64,000 bases of DNA from an uncultured Clostridia bacterium (GTDB lineage Bacteria > Bacillota > Clostridia > Oscillospirales > Ruminococcaceae), in NCBI GenBank assembly GCA_944385925.1, contig CALWZE010000041.1:33213-97212 (forward strand), read 5' to 3'. Below the pieces are notes generated by a model. That model was not told the origin of the DNA and made no database searches. It worked only from the letters and a program-made list of their open reading frames with translations. Of this stretch, positions 1-8,686 are shown piece after piece; position 1 is the stretch's first letter, and the number at the start of each line of letters is the position of its first letter. Made by a program: the position numbers and the translations under genes.

Positions 1-84
1 TTCCGCCAGGGCATTGGCGTAATCTCCTTCGGTCAACAGCGATTGATTTCTCCATCGATCAATCGCCCTTTCATATTTATCCAA
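1..84 (-). CDS. Partial N-terminus, possibly Fic family protein
   Basis: An open reading frame runs off the left edge from a TTG start at 84, preceded by a GGAGGG ribosome-binding site about 7 bases upstream. Only 28 residues are visible, beginning LDKYERAIDRWRNQS. This resembles from memory the N-terminal helix of small Fic-domain proteins, where a KYE-A-W pattern precedes the AYHSNKIE region. No catalytic Fic motif lies inside the window, so function cannot be confirmed. Confidence 0.35.
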   Translation of the reverse strand, partial: MDKYERAIDRWRNQSLLTEGDYANALAE

Positions 85-306
85 TTCAATTCCCTCCCTT
101 TGCAGGAATTATACCGCTGTACGGGCGCAAAAAATGGCGAAAGATTGTCCGTCTTTCTGCGCAGTTTGCTTCTGGATTTATAAGTTTAGCCCACGTCCTT
201 GACCTAAAATATTTGCCCAGGTCCTTAAAAACCGACACATGTTAATTGATCTGTATCCTCGTTTGAATTTTTTACCACAGCCGGAATCTTTTACGCCAAC
301 AACTAT

Positions 307-336
307 AAAAAAAGAGCCTTAAACAGGCTCTTTTTT
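307..336 (-). terminator. Rho-independent terminator downstream of mscS-type gene
   Basis: An 11-bp stem (AAAAAAGAGCC with GGCTCTTTTTT) closes a 7-base loop and is flanked by A/T runs on both strands. It lies about 90 bases past the stop of the MscS-family gene, which it probably terminates; because of its symmetry it could work in both directions. Confidence 0.8.
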
Positions 337-428
337 ACGGCTCGTTTTTAAGTTTCAAAAGGCTTTGCGCCGTTTGCTTTTTGCCGCCCCGCGACGGTGA
401 TTCCTTAAATGGAATCCGGTTTGCGGAT

Positions 429-1271
429 TTATTCTTCAGTGTTTTTCGGCGCTGTTTCTTTTGCAGGAACCAGATGAACATCCAGCTGCCCATAGGGAAT
501 CGACACGCCAAACGCGGCAAATTCCTGCCGCACATATTCGTTCAGCTTGAAATACTCATCCCAATAGATATCGGTCTTTACCCACAGGCGAAGCAGATAA
601 ACGATTGAACTGTCCGCAAATGAGTCGATGGCCGCAAGGGGCGGCGCGGGGTCATCTACATGCTGAATACGGGAGGCCGCTGTTAAAAGCGCTTTTTTAA
701 CGGTTTCGGTTGCATCATTGTAGGATGCGCCGATCCGCAGATCAATGCGCCGCACTTCGTTCGCACTGTAATTGGTGATGATATTTGATGTTATGGTGGA
801 ATTCGGCACAAAGATAACTTTATTATCAACGGTTACCAGGCGTGTATGCACCAGGCCGATTTCGCAGGCAGTTCCGCTGACACCGCCTGTGTCGATATAA
901 TCTCCCACCTTAAACGGGCGGGAGGACAAAAGCTGAATACCGCTGGCAAGGTTGGACAAAGCGCCCTGGATAGCCAGAGAGGCCGCGACGCCTGCGACGC
1001 TGAAAAGCGCTACAAGCGATGTTACCGGAATGCCGATTGTGCCCAGTGTAATAACCACCGATAAAAAGAGCAAAACCGCTTTGGAAGCCGCTCGAATAAA
1101 TGCGCGCAGCGTCCGTTCGATCTGGGTGCGTTCAATTGCACGATTCAGTATTTTCAACAGCGCTTTTGTAGCCAGCAGGCAGATTACAAACACCAGAACC
1201 GCCCACAAAATCTTGCCAACCGAAAGCTGGCCGATAGATAAACCCAAAACTTTATTTATCGCTTCCGCCAT
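429..1271 (-). CDS. MscS-family mechanosensitive ion channel
   Basis: Small-conductance mechanosensitive channel of the cytoplasmic membrane that opens under membrane tension during hypo-osmotic shock. The 280 residues match the size of the short MscS class. Two hydrophobic helices lie near residues 18-38 and 60-90, followed by a Gly/Ala-rich pore helix (VAGVAASLAIQGALSNLASG). The MscS beta domain follows, with PFKVGDYID and FVPNS motifs, then the alpha/beta cytoplasmic cage. The ATG at 1271 has a GAGGGAG site upstream. The next gene upstream is sortase B, 57 bases away on the same strand. Family assignment is firm; the exact physiological subtype is not. Confidence 0.92.
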   Translation of the reverse strand: MAEAINKVLGLSIGQLSVGKILWAVLVFVICLLATKALLKILNRAIERTQIERTLRAFIRAASKAVLLFLSVVITLGTIGIPVTSLVALFSVAGVAASLAIQGALSNLASGIQLLSSRPFKVGDYIDTGGVSGTACEIGLVHTRLVTVDNKVIFVPNSTITSNIITNYSANEVRRIDLRIGASYNDATETVKKALLTAASRIQHVDDPAPPLAAIDSFADSSIVYLLRLWVKTDIYWDEYFKLNEYVRQEFAAFGVSIPYGQLDVHLVPAKETAPKNTEE

Positions 1272-1328
1272 TGATAGTTCTCCCTCTCTTTTTTGCAGGT
1301 CATTTTGCAGATATGATAAAAAAAGCCG

Positions 1329-2168
1329 TCAGCGCGCAATTACCTCTTCCAGAATTCCCTGCACAATATACCGGTCACTTTTTTCCACATTTGTGCAGGT
1401 GGACAAGGTTAAAATCCGGTCGCCCTCAACCTCATCTTCCAATCTTGAGAAAGCCGCCATGGAATCGATCCAGTTTTTTGCAGAAGTTTCTCCGTCAAAA
1501 AAGAGGGTATAGCAGCTATCCGCTATATCGGTTTGGCGCGCGGCAAAAATCCGATAAACAAGGACGCTGTGTTCCGTATATATGTAAATCCGAGGATGTT
1601 CCTCAAAATAATCCTTATCCAGAAATTTTGCAAGCGGTGCGAACATGCTGCCATCCAGCATATGGTGTCCGTACAGGATCGTGTTGACGCTTGAAAATGC
1701 CCCGTCACAGCGGTAGTCCATAAATATGACGCCGCCGAAATAGTCCTGTCCCTCAAACGAACGGCGCAAATAGTATGCGTTGTCCACCCCCTGAACGACG
1801 GGGTAGGAAATTCCTGTATCCGGGATTTCGATCCAGCAAACCAGGTCTTGGTTGATTCGTTTCAAAAAGTCAAAATCGATATTTAACAGCCCGTCGTCCT
1901 GCTCCTCTGTTTCAATAGCGGGGGCAGCGACCACCTGGTCGCTTAGCCGGGCATATTCATCCGCTCCAATTCTATACTTTTTGTATATTCCAATCAATTT
2001 ACTACAACTAAAAAGAAAAACGCCCAAAAAAACAACCAGCAGCAGCTTTCCGACTATCTTTGCGGATTTCCTTCTCTTTTCAGGACTGCCGCTTTCCGCA
2101 GAAGGTGCAGCGGAGCTGTTTCGCCTGCGCACAGCATTTTTTCTTTTTTTTCTGCTTTCAAACTTCAT
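1329..2168 (-). CDS. srtB: Class B sortase
   Basis: Membrane-anchored cysteine transpeptidase that links sorted surface proteins to peptidoglycan. A basic N-terminus is followed by one membrane segment (about residues 38-55) and the sortase barrel. The catalytic residues are visible: His in TILYGHHM (about 168), Cys in LTLSTCTN (about 258) and Arg in SDRYIVQG (about 266). The spacing between His and Cys and the overall size fit class B. I chose the ATG at 2168 because GGAGA sits 8 bases upstream; an in-frame ATG at 2189 lacks such a site. No LPXTG-like substrate is encoded in the window, so this is probably a housekeeping or stand-alone sortase. Confidence 0.9.
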   Translation of the reverse strand: MKFESRKKRKNAVRRRNSSAAPSAESGSPEKRRKSAKIVGKLLLVVFLGVFLFSCSKLIGIYKKYRIGADEYARLSDQVVAAPAIETEEQDDGLLNIDFDFLKRINQDLVCWIEIPDTGISYPVVQGVDNAYYLRRSFEGQDYFGGVIFMDYRCDGAFSSVNTILYGHHMLDGSMFAPLAKFLDKDYFEEHPRIYIYTEHSVLVYRIFAARQTDIADSCYTLFFDGETSAKNWIDSMAAFSRLEDEVEGDRILTLSTCTNVEKSDRYIVQGILEEVIAR

Positions 2169-2257
2169 CTGATTTCTCCGTATGATCATGCGGCAAATCC
2201 TATATTTGACGTTTTCAGTTTACCACAATCCGTATATGCTGCCAACTACTGAATTGC

Positions 2258-2293
2258 AGAAAAGCAGTCCGCGGCGCCGCGGGCTGCTTTTCT
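2258..2293 (-). terminator. Terminator between the PP2C gene and srtB
   Basis: An 18-bp near-perfect inverted repeat (AGAAAAGCAGTCCGCGGC and its complement, one T-G wobble) ends in TTTTCT on the minus strand. It sits just after the PP2C phosphatase stop at 2316, so srtB probably has its own promoter. Confidence 0.75.
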
Positions 2294-2315
2294 TATATAT
2301 GCTGTTCTCTAAGCT

Positions 2316-4340
2316 TTATTCCGATTTTTTTCGATTAAAGAGCTTCCTGCGCGGGCGACTGGCCTCATCCATTCTTTTCAACTCCATCTCAAGAAAGCCT
2401 TCCTGCTTTTCGCTTTCCTGATCGTCCTGCTCCAGTTCGGCGAAATCCTCGGTGATATTTATCTCCCGAAGCGGTTCGCCGGTTAATCCCAGTTCTTCGG
2501 CGGACAAAACAGTGGAATCATCATCAAACAGTAATTTCAATCCCTTTTCGGATTGTTCCGGCTCTTTTTCCATTACCGAACCGGCAGAATTTTCCGGATT
2601 CTCTGTATCTGGTTCCGCTTTCATCTGCTGCGGTTGCGCAGTTTCCAATGAAATTGGTTCCTCTTGTGCCGCATCGGGTACACCGGTTTCTTCCTCTGTT
2701 TCGGCGGACTGTTCCGGTTCCGGCTGCACCTTTGCAGTTTCTTCTGAATCCGGCTGCTGCGCTTGCTCTGTGTTAAGCGTATCTTCTGCCGGCTGCTCCG
2801 GCGCGCTGAACAGGTCGGGTGAAATTTTCTCTCCCGCCTGCAAACTGTCCGGCGGGCCTGGCTTGCTTTCGCTGCCTTCCTGCTCTTCGCTGTCCGCGTC
2901 AATTCCCGCTGCCTTTGGTATTCCGGTTTCTTCCGCCGATTCGTCTTCCGGCGTTTCAGCGGGCTGTTCCGATTCCTGCTGCTCCATTACGGATTCTTCT
3001 GAATCCGGCTGCTGCGTATGCTCTGCACAGAGCGTATCTTCTGCCGGCTGCTCTGGTGCGCTGAACAGGTCGGGTGAAAGCTCCTCCCCCGCCTGCAAAC
3101 TGTCCGGCGGCCCTGCCTTGCTTTCGCTGCTTTCCGGCCCTTCGCTGTCCGCGTCAATTTCCGCTGCCATTGGCATTCCGGTTTCTTCCGCCGATTCGTC
3201 TTCCGGCGTTTCAGCGGGCTGTTCCGGTTCCGGCTGCACCTTTGCAGTTTCTTCTGAATCCGGCTGCTGCGTATGCTCTGCACAGAGCGTATCTTCCGCC
3301 GGCTGTTCCGGCGCGCTGAACAGGTCGGGCGAAAGCTCCTCCCCTGCCTGCAAACTGTCCGGCGGCCCTGCCTTGCTTTCGCTGCTTTCCGGCTCTTCGC
3401 TGTCTGCGTCAACCTCCTCGGCAGAAGACTCTGCGAATTTTTCGTCTGTATGCTGTTCCGCGAAATTCTCTGCGAATGGCTCTGACAGCACACTATCGCC
3501 AAAAAGTTCTTCTATCGCTTTTGGGTCCGGTGCAAGAGTATTTTCCTGTGCCACATCCACGACCAATGCGGTAACATTGTCTCTTCCGCCCTGCTGCAAA
3601 GCGCGCTGCACAAGTTCTCCCACGATACTGCCTGCCGGCTCTTTGCGCAGCAGGACAGTCCGGATTTCCTCTTCCTCCAGCATATCGGTCAGGCCGTCGC
3701 TGCAAAGCAGAAATCTATCCCCATAATGCAGTACCACGTCCTCATAATGCGCCGCGTGAAAAGCTTCGCCTGATTCCGGCATCCCGATATAATGTGTCAC
3801 AATATGGCTGTATATGCTGCCTTGCGCTTCGGTTTCGGTTAAAATTCCCCCGCTGACCAGGCGGGCCGCTTCGGTATGATCGGTGCTGATTCGCACAAGC
3901 TTCCCATCTCGCAGCAGATAGATTCTACTGTCCCCGAGATTGGCACAAAACACCTGGTTTTTATAAAAACAAAGTCCTGCAAAAGTTGTGCCGGCGTGAC
4001 CAGCCCCTTCAATGGCTGCAACCGCATCATTTGCCTTTTTGCAGTACGCATCTATTAAAGCCCGCACGTCGGTTATCCTTCTGTCGCTGCCCAGCGCGTC
4101 CCGCAGAGCATCCATCACGCAAACCGCTGCAAAGGAGGCCTCCTCGCCCCGCTCTTCGCCGCCCATGCCGTCGCAGACCACAAAAAGAGCACAGGCCGTG
4201 GACGAGTCCACGGCATAGCTGCCGCCGGCATCCATCTGCTCTCTGGCAAGATAGGTGCCGTCCAGATAAAAATTATCCTCATTGTTATTCCGTGAACAGC
4301 CCGCATCAGAGCGGACCGCGGCCCTGATCTGTAATGCCAT
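2316..4340 (-). CDS. PP2C-family Ser/Thr phosphatase with acidic repeat tail
   Basis: The first 265 residues form a metal-dependent protein phosphatase (PPM/PP2C) that removes phosphate from Ser/Thr residues. Metal-binding and structural motifs are all visible: NNEDNFYLDG, VVCDGMGGEERGE, NLGDSRIYLLRDG, LLCSDGLTDML and GGRDNVTALVVDV. The remaining 410 residues are a Glu/Ser/Pro-rich, probably disordered tail. It contains three 85-residue repeats (about residues 310-563) and ends in a basic RPRRKLFNRKKSE. No transmembrane helix is present. Typical bacterial PP2C proteins are about 250 residues, so the tail is exceptional. No partner kinase is encoded nearby. Confidence 0.9.
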   Translation of the reverse strand: MALQIRAAVRSDAGCSRNNNEDNFYLDGTYLAREQMDAGGSYAVDSSTACALFVVCDGMGGEERGEEASFAAVCVMDALRDALGSDRRITDVRALIDAYCKKANDAVAAIEGAGHAGTTFAGLCFYKNQVFCANLGDSRIYLLRDGKLVRISTDHTEAARLVSGGILTETEAQGSIYSHIVTHYIGMPESGEAFHAAHYEDVVLHYGDRFLLCSDGLTDMLEEEEIRTVLLRKEPAGSIVGELVQRALQQGGRDNVTALVVDVAQENTLAPDPKAIEELFGDSVLSEPFAENFAEQHTDEKFAESSAEEVDADSEEPESSESKAGPPDSLQAGEELSPDLFSAPEQPAEDTLCAEHTQQPDSEETAKVQPEPEQPAETPEDESAEETGMPMAAEIDADSEGPESSESKAGPPDSLQAGEELSPDLFSAPEQPAEDTLCAEHTQQPDSEESVMEQQESEQPAETPEDESAEETGIPKAAGIDADSEEQEGSESKPGPPDSLQAGEKISPDLFSAPEQPAEDTLNTEQAQQPDSEETAKVQPEPEQSAETEEETGVPDAAQEEPISLETAQPQQMKAEPDTENPENSAGSVMEKEPEQSEKGLKLLFDDDSTVLSAEELGLTGEPLREINITEDFAELEQDDQESEKQEGFLEMELKRMDEASRPRRKLFNRKKSE
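2652..3413 (-). repeat. Three tandem 255-bp in-frame coding repeats
   Basis: Three consecutive 255-bp units lie inside the PP2C tail at about 3159-3413, 2904-3158 and 2652-2903. For example, the GCACAGAGCGTATCTTC segment near 3273 recurs 255 bases away near 3018, and a diverged copy lies near 2763. Each unit encodes IDADSE, then SLQAGEELSPDLFSAPEQ, then QQPDSEE blocks. The first two copies are nearly identical and the third, C-terminal, copy has diverged and ends slightly short. Confidence 0.9.
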
Positions 4341-4460
4341 GACCCCGTCTCCGTTTCTGCAATTCGTCTGACAATTGGCATAATAACTATAGTTTGCCAG
4401 TCCGGCACAGTCTGTCGTCCTTTGACAGATTTCCGGCTATGCCTCTCGTGTTATCTGTTG

Positions 4461-6416
4461 TTATCTTCCGCAAAGGCCGCTATAAATATTCGAAAACAAT
4501 TCCACTCCTTTTCCCAATACCTTCATGGCTTCCGGCGCGGCAATCGGTTTTGCCAGAACAAACCCCTGGATATAGTCCGCACCCAGCTTGCGGATTATTT
4601 CAATATGCTCCGGTGTCTCTGCACCTTCAACGACCGCCCGCATGCGAATTGCTTTTGTAAGTTTTACAAGCTCCTGCAAAATCACCATACTGTTTTGATT
4701 GTGATCGCTTGCCAGCAGCAGTGACCGGTCCAGCTTAATCTCAGAGAATGGCAACCGCATCACGCTGTCCACATTTGCATAACCGGTCCCGAAATCATCC
4801 AGCGCAAACCGCACGCCCATTTCATCCAAGCGCTGCATAATTGCCGGCAGCTTGTCCGAGATCGTTGAACAGGTTTCCGTGATTTCCAAAATGAGGCACC
4901 GGGGCTGTACATTATACTTTTTCAAAACTTCGTCCACGCGCTCCGGCAATTCACTGTCCAGACACTCTGCCGCTGAAAGATTTACCGCAATGCCTTCAAA
5001 CCAGTTTTGGCTTTCCAACCTGTTCTCTGCAATGAACCGGCAGACCTGATCAAGCACCTGACCGGTGACATAGTGAATCAGGCCTTTGCGCTCGGCGACG
5101 GGAATAAACTCTTGCGGAGAAATTTCTCCATATTCCTTTAAATAAAGCCTTGCGAGCGCTTCCGCTTTGGTGAAACATTGTTTCTCTATGTTCCAAATCG
5201 GCTGTAAACAAATAGAAAATGCATTGTTCCTGATTGCTTTACGCACAAGGCTTTCCACGCCGCTTTCCCGCTGCATCAAACAGATCATTTCTCTGTCAAT
5301 GCGCACGATCGACCCATTTCCCTGTTTCTTCGCCTGTGCAAGGGAATGTTCCGCCAGCGGCAAAAGTTCCTCCGCTTTGACCTGTTCATCCCCCAGGTAA
5401 TAGGCGATGCATGCAGACAAATCAAGCTGCATTCCATTCACCGAAAAACTTTGCCGGAACCTTTCCTGCACCGACTGCATCGTTTTTTCACAGTCTTTTT
5501 CCGACTGCGTTACCATGGCAAATTCATCGCCAAAAATCCGAAACACTCTTCCATGGCTGACACAGTTCAGCAGCGCTTGGGCAATCTGCCGGATCAGCTC
5601 GTCCCCTGCCTTGATTCCCAGCAGGTCGTTGACCGGCCGCATTTCGTCCACATCCAACAGAATCAGCTGAAAGCTGCGATTGCGTTCAACCATCCCGTGT
5701 ACGGCATTTAGATAGCTGCTGCGATTAAACACGCCGGTCATTGCATCCAGCATATCGTCCGGATTCTGAAGGGTTAAATACATCATCACAATCGAGATCG
5801 CAGTCGCAAAGCCGGTCAGCAGGTATTTGGGATAAATAACCTGGATAATCACCGCCGTAATTGTCAGCAGCAGCAAAGCGAGCATTGAATGAAACTGCGA
5901 TTTGCGCAGGCCGCCGCGAAAGAACAGCAGAACAAAAAGGCTTAACGCCAAATATATAAATAGCAAAATATAAAGAACAACAAAAGTCGGCCCATAGACC
6001 AGTTTTCCGCTTTCAAAATGGAACAGAAAACCCGTCCAGAGATTTGCAAGCAGCAGAAGCGCCACCATCCCCGCCGGCAGCAGGCTCAGCAGAATATATC
6101 TGCTCATCCAAGCCTTTGTTCCCAAGGTCAGCAAAACAACGTACAGAAAGAGCAGCGTCGGCAGCACGGTGTTAATTAAGTAGTATATAGTAGCCAGCAT
6201 CCAGTTAAGCCAGATGGGGTGTTGGCAAAAATAAAATAATGTCGCCGCAGACCCGACGTCCACCAAAATACTGCAAATTCCCAAAATGATAAAAGCGCCG
6301 AAAAAGCGGTTTTGCAGGCTGGGGAATCGCTTTTTTGTAAAGAAATGCACTGCGATAACAAGCAGAAAAGCCAGTGCACAAAGTTCATATTCAATGATAT
6401 ACTGATTTGTCATCAT
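4461..6416 (-). CDS. Membrane protein with degenerate GGDEF and intact EAL domain
   Basis: Cyclic-di-GMP signalling protein. About seven hydrophobic segments occupy residues 1-215, resembling a 7TM sensor module. A GGDEF domain follows at about 220-385, with FGDEF replacing GGDEF, so diguanylate cyclase activity is doubtful. The EAL domain (about 395-640) keeps the catalytic signatures KAEALARL, VNLSA, ILEITET, ALDDFGTGYAN, EIKLDRSLL and VVEGAET, so it is predicted to be an active phosphodiesterase. An AGAGGG site precedes the double ATG start. It may regulate c-di-GMP in response to a membrane or extracellular cue; the ligand is unknown. Confidence 0.9.
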   Translation of the reverse strand: MMTNQYIIEYELCALAFLLVIAVHFFTKKRFPSLQNRFFGAFIILGICSILVDVGSAATLFYFCQHPIWLNWMLATIYYLINTVLPTLLFLYVVLLTLGTKAWMSRYILLSLLPAGMVALLLLANLWTGFLFHFESGKLVYGPTFVVLYILLFIYLALSLFVLLFFRGGLRKSQFHSMLALLLLTITAVIIQVIYPKYLLTGFATAISIVMMYLTLQNPDDMLDAMTGVFNRSSYLNAVHGMVERNRSFQLILLDVDEMRPVNDLLGIKAGDELIRQIAQALLNCVSHGRVFRIFGDEFAMVTQSEKDCEKTMQSVQERFRQSFSVNGMQLDLSACIAYYLGDEQVKAEELLPLAEHSLAQAKKQGNGSIVRIDREMICLMQRESGVESLVRKAIRNNAFSICLQPIWNIEKQCFTKAEALARLYLKEYGEISPQEFIPVAERKGLIHYVTGQVLDQVCRFIAENRLESQNWFEGIAVNLSAAECLDSELPERVDEVLKKYNVQPRCLILEITETCSTISDKLPAIMQRLDEMGVRFALDDFGTGYANVDSVMRLPFSEIKLDRSLLLASDHNQNSMVILQELVKLTKAIRMRAVVEGAETPEHIEIIRKLGADYIQGFVLAKPIAAPEAMKVLGKGVELFSNIYSGLCGR

Positions 6417-6512
6417 TCGCGTCCCTCTGAGACAAGTTTATCTTTTTGCGATATGATTTTCAAGTGCGTGCACCCATTCCTGCAGTCAATTGTAAACCCG
6501 CCAAAAAAAGCT

Positions 6513-6541
6513 TTGACAAGCGTGAGTCCCTGTGATATAGT
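6513..6541 (+). promoter_or_regulatory. Sigma-A promoter of the cold-shock gene
   Basis: TTGACA (6513-6518) and TATAGT (6536-6541) are separated by exactly 17 bases. Transcription would start near 6548 and give a leader of about 125 bases before the coding region, a length typical of cold-shock mRNAs whose leaders act as RNA thermosensors. Confidence 0.8.
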
Positions 6542-6674
6542 AAAGGCGTATTCTAAATGTACCAAACGCTTTCACACGACCTTGTAAGTCATTGAACGTT
6601 GGATGGTTTACGAGCGCGTGTGTTTTTTTGTACGGTTGTACGGAATGCGCTAATATTTTAATGGAGGCACTATT

Positions 6675-6884
6675 ATGAACGGCACTGTCAAATGGTTCAA
6701 CGCGGAAAAGGGCTACGGATTCATCTCCGGCGACGAGGGCGGCGACGACGTCTTTGTGCATTTCTCGGCGATTCAGGGCGAGGGCTTCAAGACACTGAAC
6801 GAGGGCCAGAAGGTTAGCTATGAGACCGAGACCGATCCGAAGAACCCGGCGAAGCTTCGCGCGGTCAACGTTGTTGCGCTGTAA
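6675..6884 (+). CDS. Cold-shock domain protein (CspA family)
   Basis: A 69-residue single-stranded nucleic acid-binding protein that acts as an RNA chaperone in the cytoplasm. The RNA-binding motifs KGYGFI (RNP1) and VFVHF (RNP2) are intact, and the N-terminal [13 protein letters not shown] is diagnostic of the family. A GGAGG site precedes the ATG. It is monocistronic, with a consensus promoter upstream and a strong terminator downstream, as expected of an abundant small protein. Confidence 0.97.
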   Translation: MNGTVKWFNAEKGYGFISGDEGGDDVFVHFSAIQGEGFKTLNEGQKVSYETETDPKNPAKLRAVNVVAL

Positions 6885-6908
6885 TCAGTAAAGACAACCA
6901 TTTTCAAA

Positions 6909-6941
6909 CAGGCTCCGGCAAAAAGCCGGAGCCTGTTTTTT
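6909..6941 (+). terminator. Terminator of the cold-shock gene
   Basis: CAGGCTCCGGC and GCCGGAGCCTG form an 11-bp stem around an AAAAA loop, followed by a run of T. It lies 24 bases after the coding region. Confidence 0.92.
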
Positions 6942-7048
6942 GCATTGTGCGCCCATTATTCCGCTCGGTCATAACCGCCGCCGGCCGGTGGTTTGAGCTG
7001 GCTTTGTAAGAGAACTGTTACCGTCATGCGGCTTAAGGCGCACTATTT

Positions 7049-7225
7049 TTATTTCACTCGCATCGCTTTTCTCACAGTCCATAAACGGTCAGCAGCTTTT
7101 CTGGCGATAACCTTTCTCCACTGATCCATCTTATCAGCAGCTCGCTTCGCCGACGCTTGCAGCGAAATCTTTTTAAGGGGTCCCTCCTCCGGTAGGGCCG
7201 ATGGTTTGCTTATTTCAATGAACAA
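7049..7225 (-). CDS. Candidate small basic protein (58 aa)
   Basis: In the 450-base gap upstream of the U32 genes, the minus strand carries a 58-codon open frame. It starts at TTG with AAAGG six bases upstream. The product is strongly basic and helix-prone in its C-terminal half (SAKRAADKMDQWRKVIARKAA, then RLWTVRKAMRVK). I do not recognise a family. The coding look and ribosome-binding site are suggestive, but the non-ATG start and lack of a clear promoter keep confidence low. The rest of the gap shows nothing I can name. Confidence 0.25.
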   Translation of the reverse strand: MFIEISKPSALPEEGPLKKISLQASAKRAADKMDQWRKVIARKAADRLWTVRKAMRVK

Positions 7226-7389
7226 CCAAAGCCTTTAATACGCCCAAACTCTGCCAGGCCGCCGGGCACACGATCCGAAATCGTAAACCTGTCCTGCGAT
7301 TATTGCGGTTATTGGCGCCGCATTCAGAAATACTTAAAAATGTTGTTGCGCTTTTGCCGGGCGTTTTTACCATATGCAGGCCGGCCGGA

Positions 7390-7418
7390 TTGCCTTGCGC
7401 GCAGGATTTGTGTATACT
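7390..7418 (+). promoter_or_regulatory. Promoter of the U32 gene pair
   Basis: TTGCCT (7390-7395) and TATACT (7413-7418) are 17 bases apart with TGTG just before the -10 element. The start site would be near 7425, about 50 bases before the first U32 coding region. Confidence 0.65.
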
Positions 7419-7474
7419 TGCCTTGACAGTGCCCCGCGTTTTGCAGAATCTTTACCTGCGGGAAGGAGAAGCAT

Positions 7475-8686
7475 ATGACAACCGCTCTTTCAAAACCTGA
7501 ATTGCTTGCCCCGGCGGGCAGTATGGAAGCCCTGTGCACCGCCGCGCGATTTGGCGCGGACGCGGTTTACATCGGCGGCCCGGCTTTGCAGCTGCGCGCG
7601 GCGTCTGCGGGTTTTACCCGTGAAGACATCTGCAAAGCGGCGGATATTCTCCACCGGCAGAACAAAAAACTGTACGTGACGGTCAACAGTTTTGCGCACG
7701 ACGGGGAGATCGATCAGCTCGCGGAATACGGCCGCTTCCTCCTGCAGGCGGGCGTAGATGCAGCGATCGTTTCGGACCTTGGCGCAATCGCCGAGCTGCG
7801 CGCGCAGGTCCCCGAACTTGAAATCCATGTCAGCACCCAGGCCAACTGCCTGAACGCACGCGCCGCCGGCGTCTACGCTTCGATGGGCGCGCGCAGGATC
7901 GTGGCCGCACGGGAAATGTCCATTGCGGATATCGCGCAGATGCACGAAAAATGCCCGGAGCTGGAAATAGAGGCCTTTGTGCACGGCGCAATGTGCATGG
8001 CCTATTCCGGCCGCTGTCTGCTGTCCAGCTTTCTGGTCAACCGCAGCGGCAACCGCGGAGAATGCGCCCAGCCCTGCCGCTGGACCTATCATCTGACCGA
8101 GCAGAAGCGGCCCGGCGAGTTTTTTGCCCTTGAACAGCAAGAGCAGGGGTTTGCGCTTCTCAGTTCCCGCGATTTGTGCTGCATCTCCTTTCTGGACAAG
8201 CTGGAACAGGCCGGCGTTCGCTCCTTTAAGATCGAAGGCAGGATGAAATCCCCTTATTATGTCGCAACCATCGTCAACGCCTACAGGCTTGCGCTGGACG
8301 GCGGCGCGCAGCTTTCCGCACTCGAGCGCGAAGTGGATTCGGTCAGCCATCGTCCCTATTGTCCGGGCTTTTATTTTGGCGAAATGCCGCCCTATCCGCC
8401 GGACAGCGGCGCTTATATTCGTGACTGCGCCTTTGCGGCGGTTGTTCTGGAAGATGCTGCGGGCGGCATGGTGCGCATCCAGCAGCGAAATCGCTTCCGG
8501 CGCGGCGATGTTCTGGAGGTGCTGCGCCCCGGGCAGATTGGAGAATCCTTTACCGTCACCGAAATCCGCACCGCGCTCGGGCTTTTTGCCGAGCAGGCCA
8601 ATCACGCCGCCGAAGAACTGACCATTAACTGTCCCTACCCATTGCAGGCAGGAGACATGCTGCGAATCCGCTTATCGGAGGAATGA
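7475..8686 (+). CDS. U32 family protein, TrhP-like tRNA hydroxylation factor
   Basis: Member of the peptidase U32 family. Characterised relatives (E. coli TrhP, Bacillus YrrN/YrrO) use prephenate-dependent chemistry to hydroxylate U34 in tRNA rather than cleaving proteins; assignment here rests on family resemblance. The U32 signature EAFVHGAMC lies near residue 165. It is followed by a cysteine set (MCMAYSGRC, GECAQPCRW) that binds an iron-sulfur cluster in relatives. IEGRMKSPYY and the RPYCPGFYFGE segment are typical of the longer subgroup. GGAGA precedes the ATG. The stop overlaps the start of a second, larger U32 gene, so the pair is translationally coupled. Confidence 0.88.
   Translation: MTTALSKPELLAPAGSMEALCTAARFGADAVYIGGPALQLRAASAGFTREDICKAADILHRQNKKLYVTVNSFAHDGEIDQLAEYGRFLLQAGVDAAIVSDLGAIAELRAQVPELEIHVSTQANCLNARAAGVYASMGARRIVAAREMSIADIAQMHEKCPELEIEAFVHGAMCMAYSGRCLLSSFLVNRSGNRGECAQPCRWTYHLTEQKRPGEFFALEQQEQGFALLSSRDLCCISFLDKLEQAGVRSFKIEGRMKSPYYVATIVNAYRLALDGGAQLSALEREVDSVSHRPYCPGFYFGEMPPYPPDSGAYIRDCAFAAVVLEDAAGGMVRIQQRNRFRRGDVLEVLRPGQIGESFTVTEIRTALGLFAEQANHAAEELTINCPYPLQAGDMLRIRLSEE

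Noticed and set aside
2652..3413. Regularly spaced repeats suggesting a CRISPR array
   Set aside because: The 255-bp period keeps the reading frame and encodes a repeated protein tail; there are no short identical repeats with unique spacers and no cas genes.
2452..3726. A 424-codon plus-strand frame rich in Ser and Cys opposite the PP2C tail
   Set aside because: It is the mirror of the Glu/Ser repeat tail; the low-complexity composition follows from the repeats and no start signal is present.
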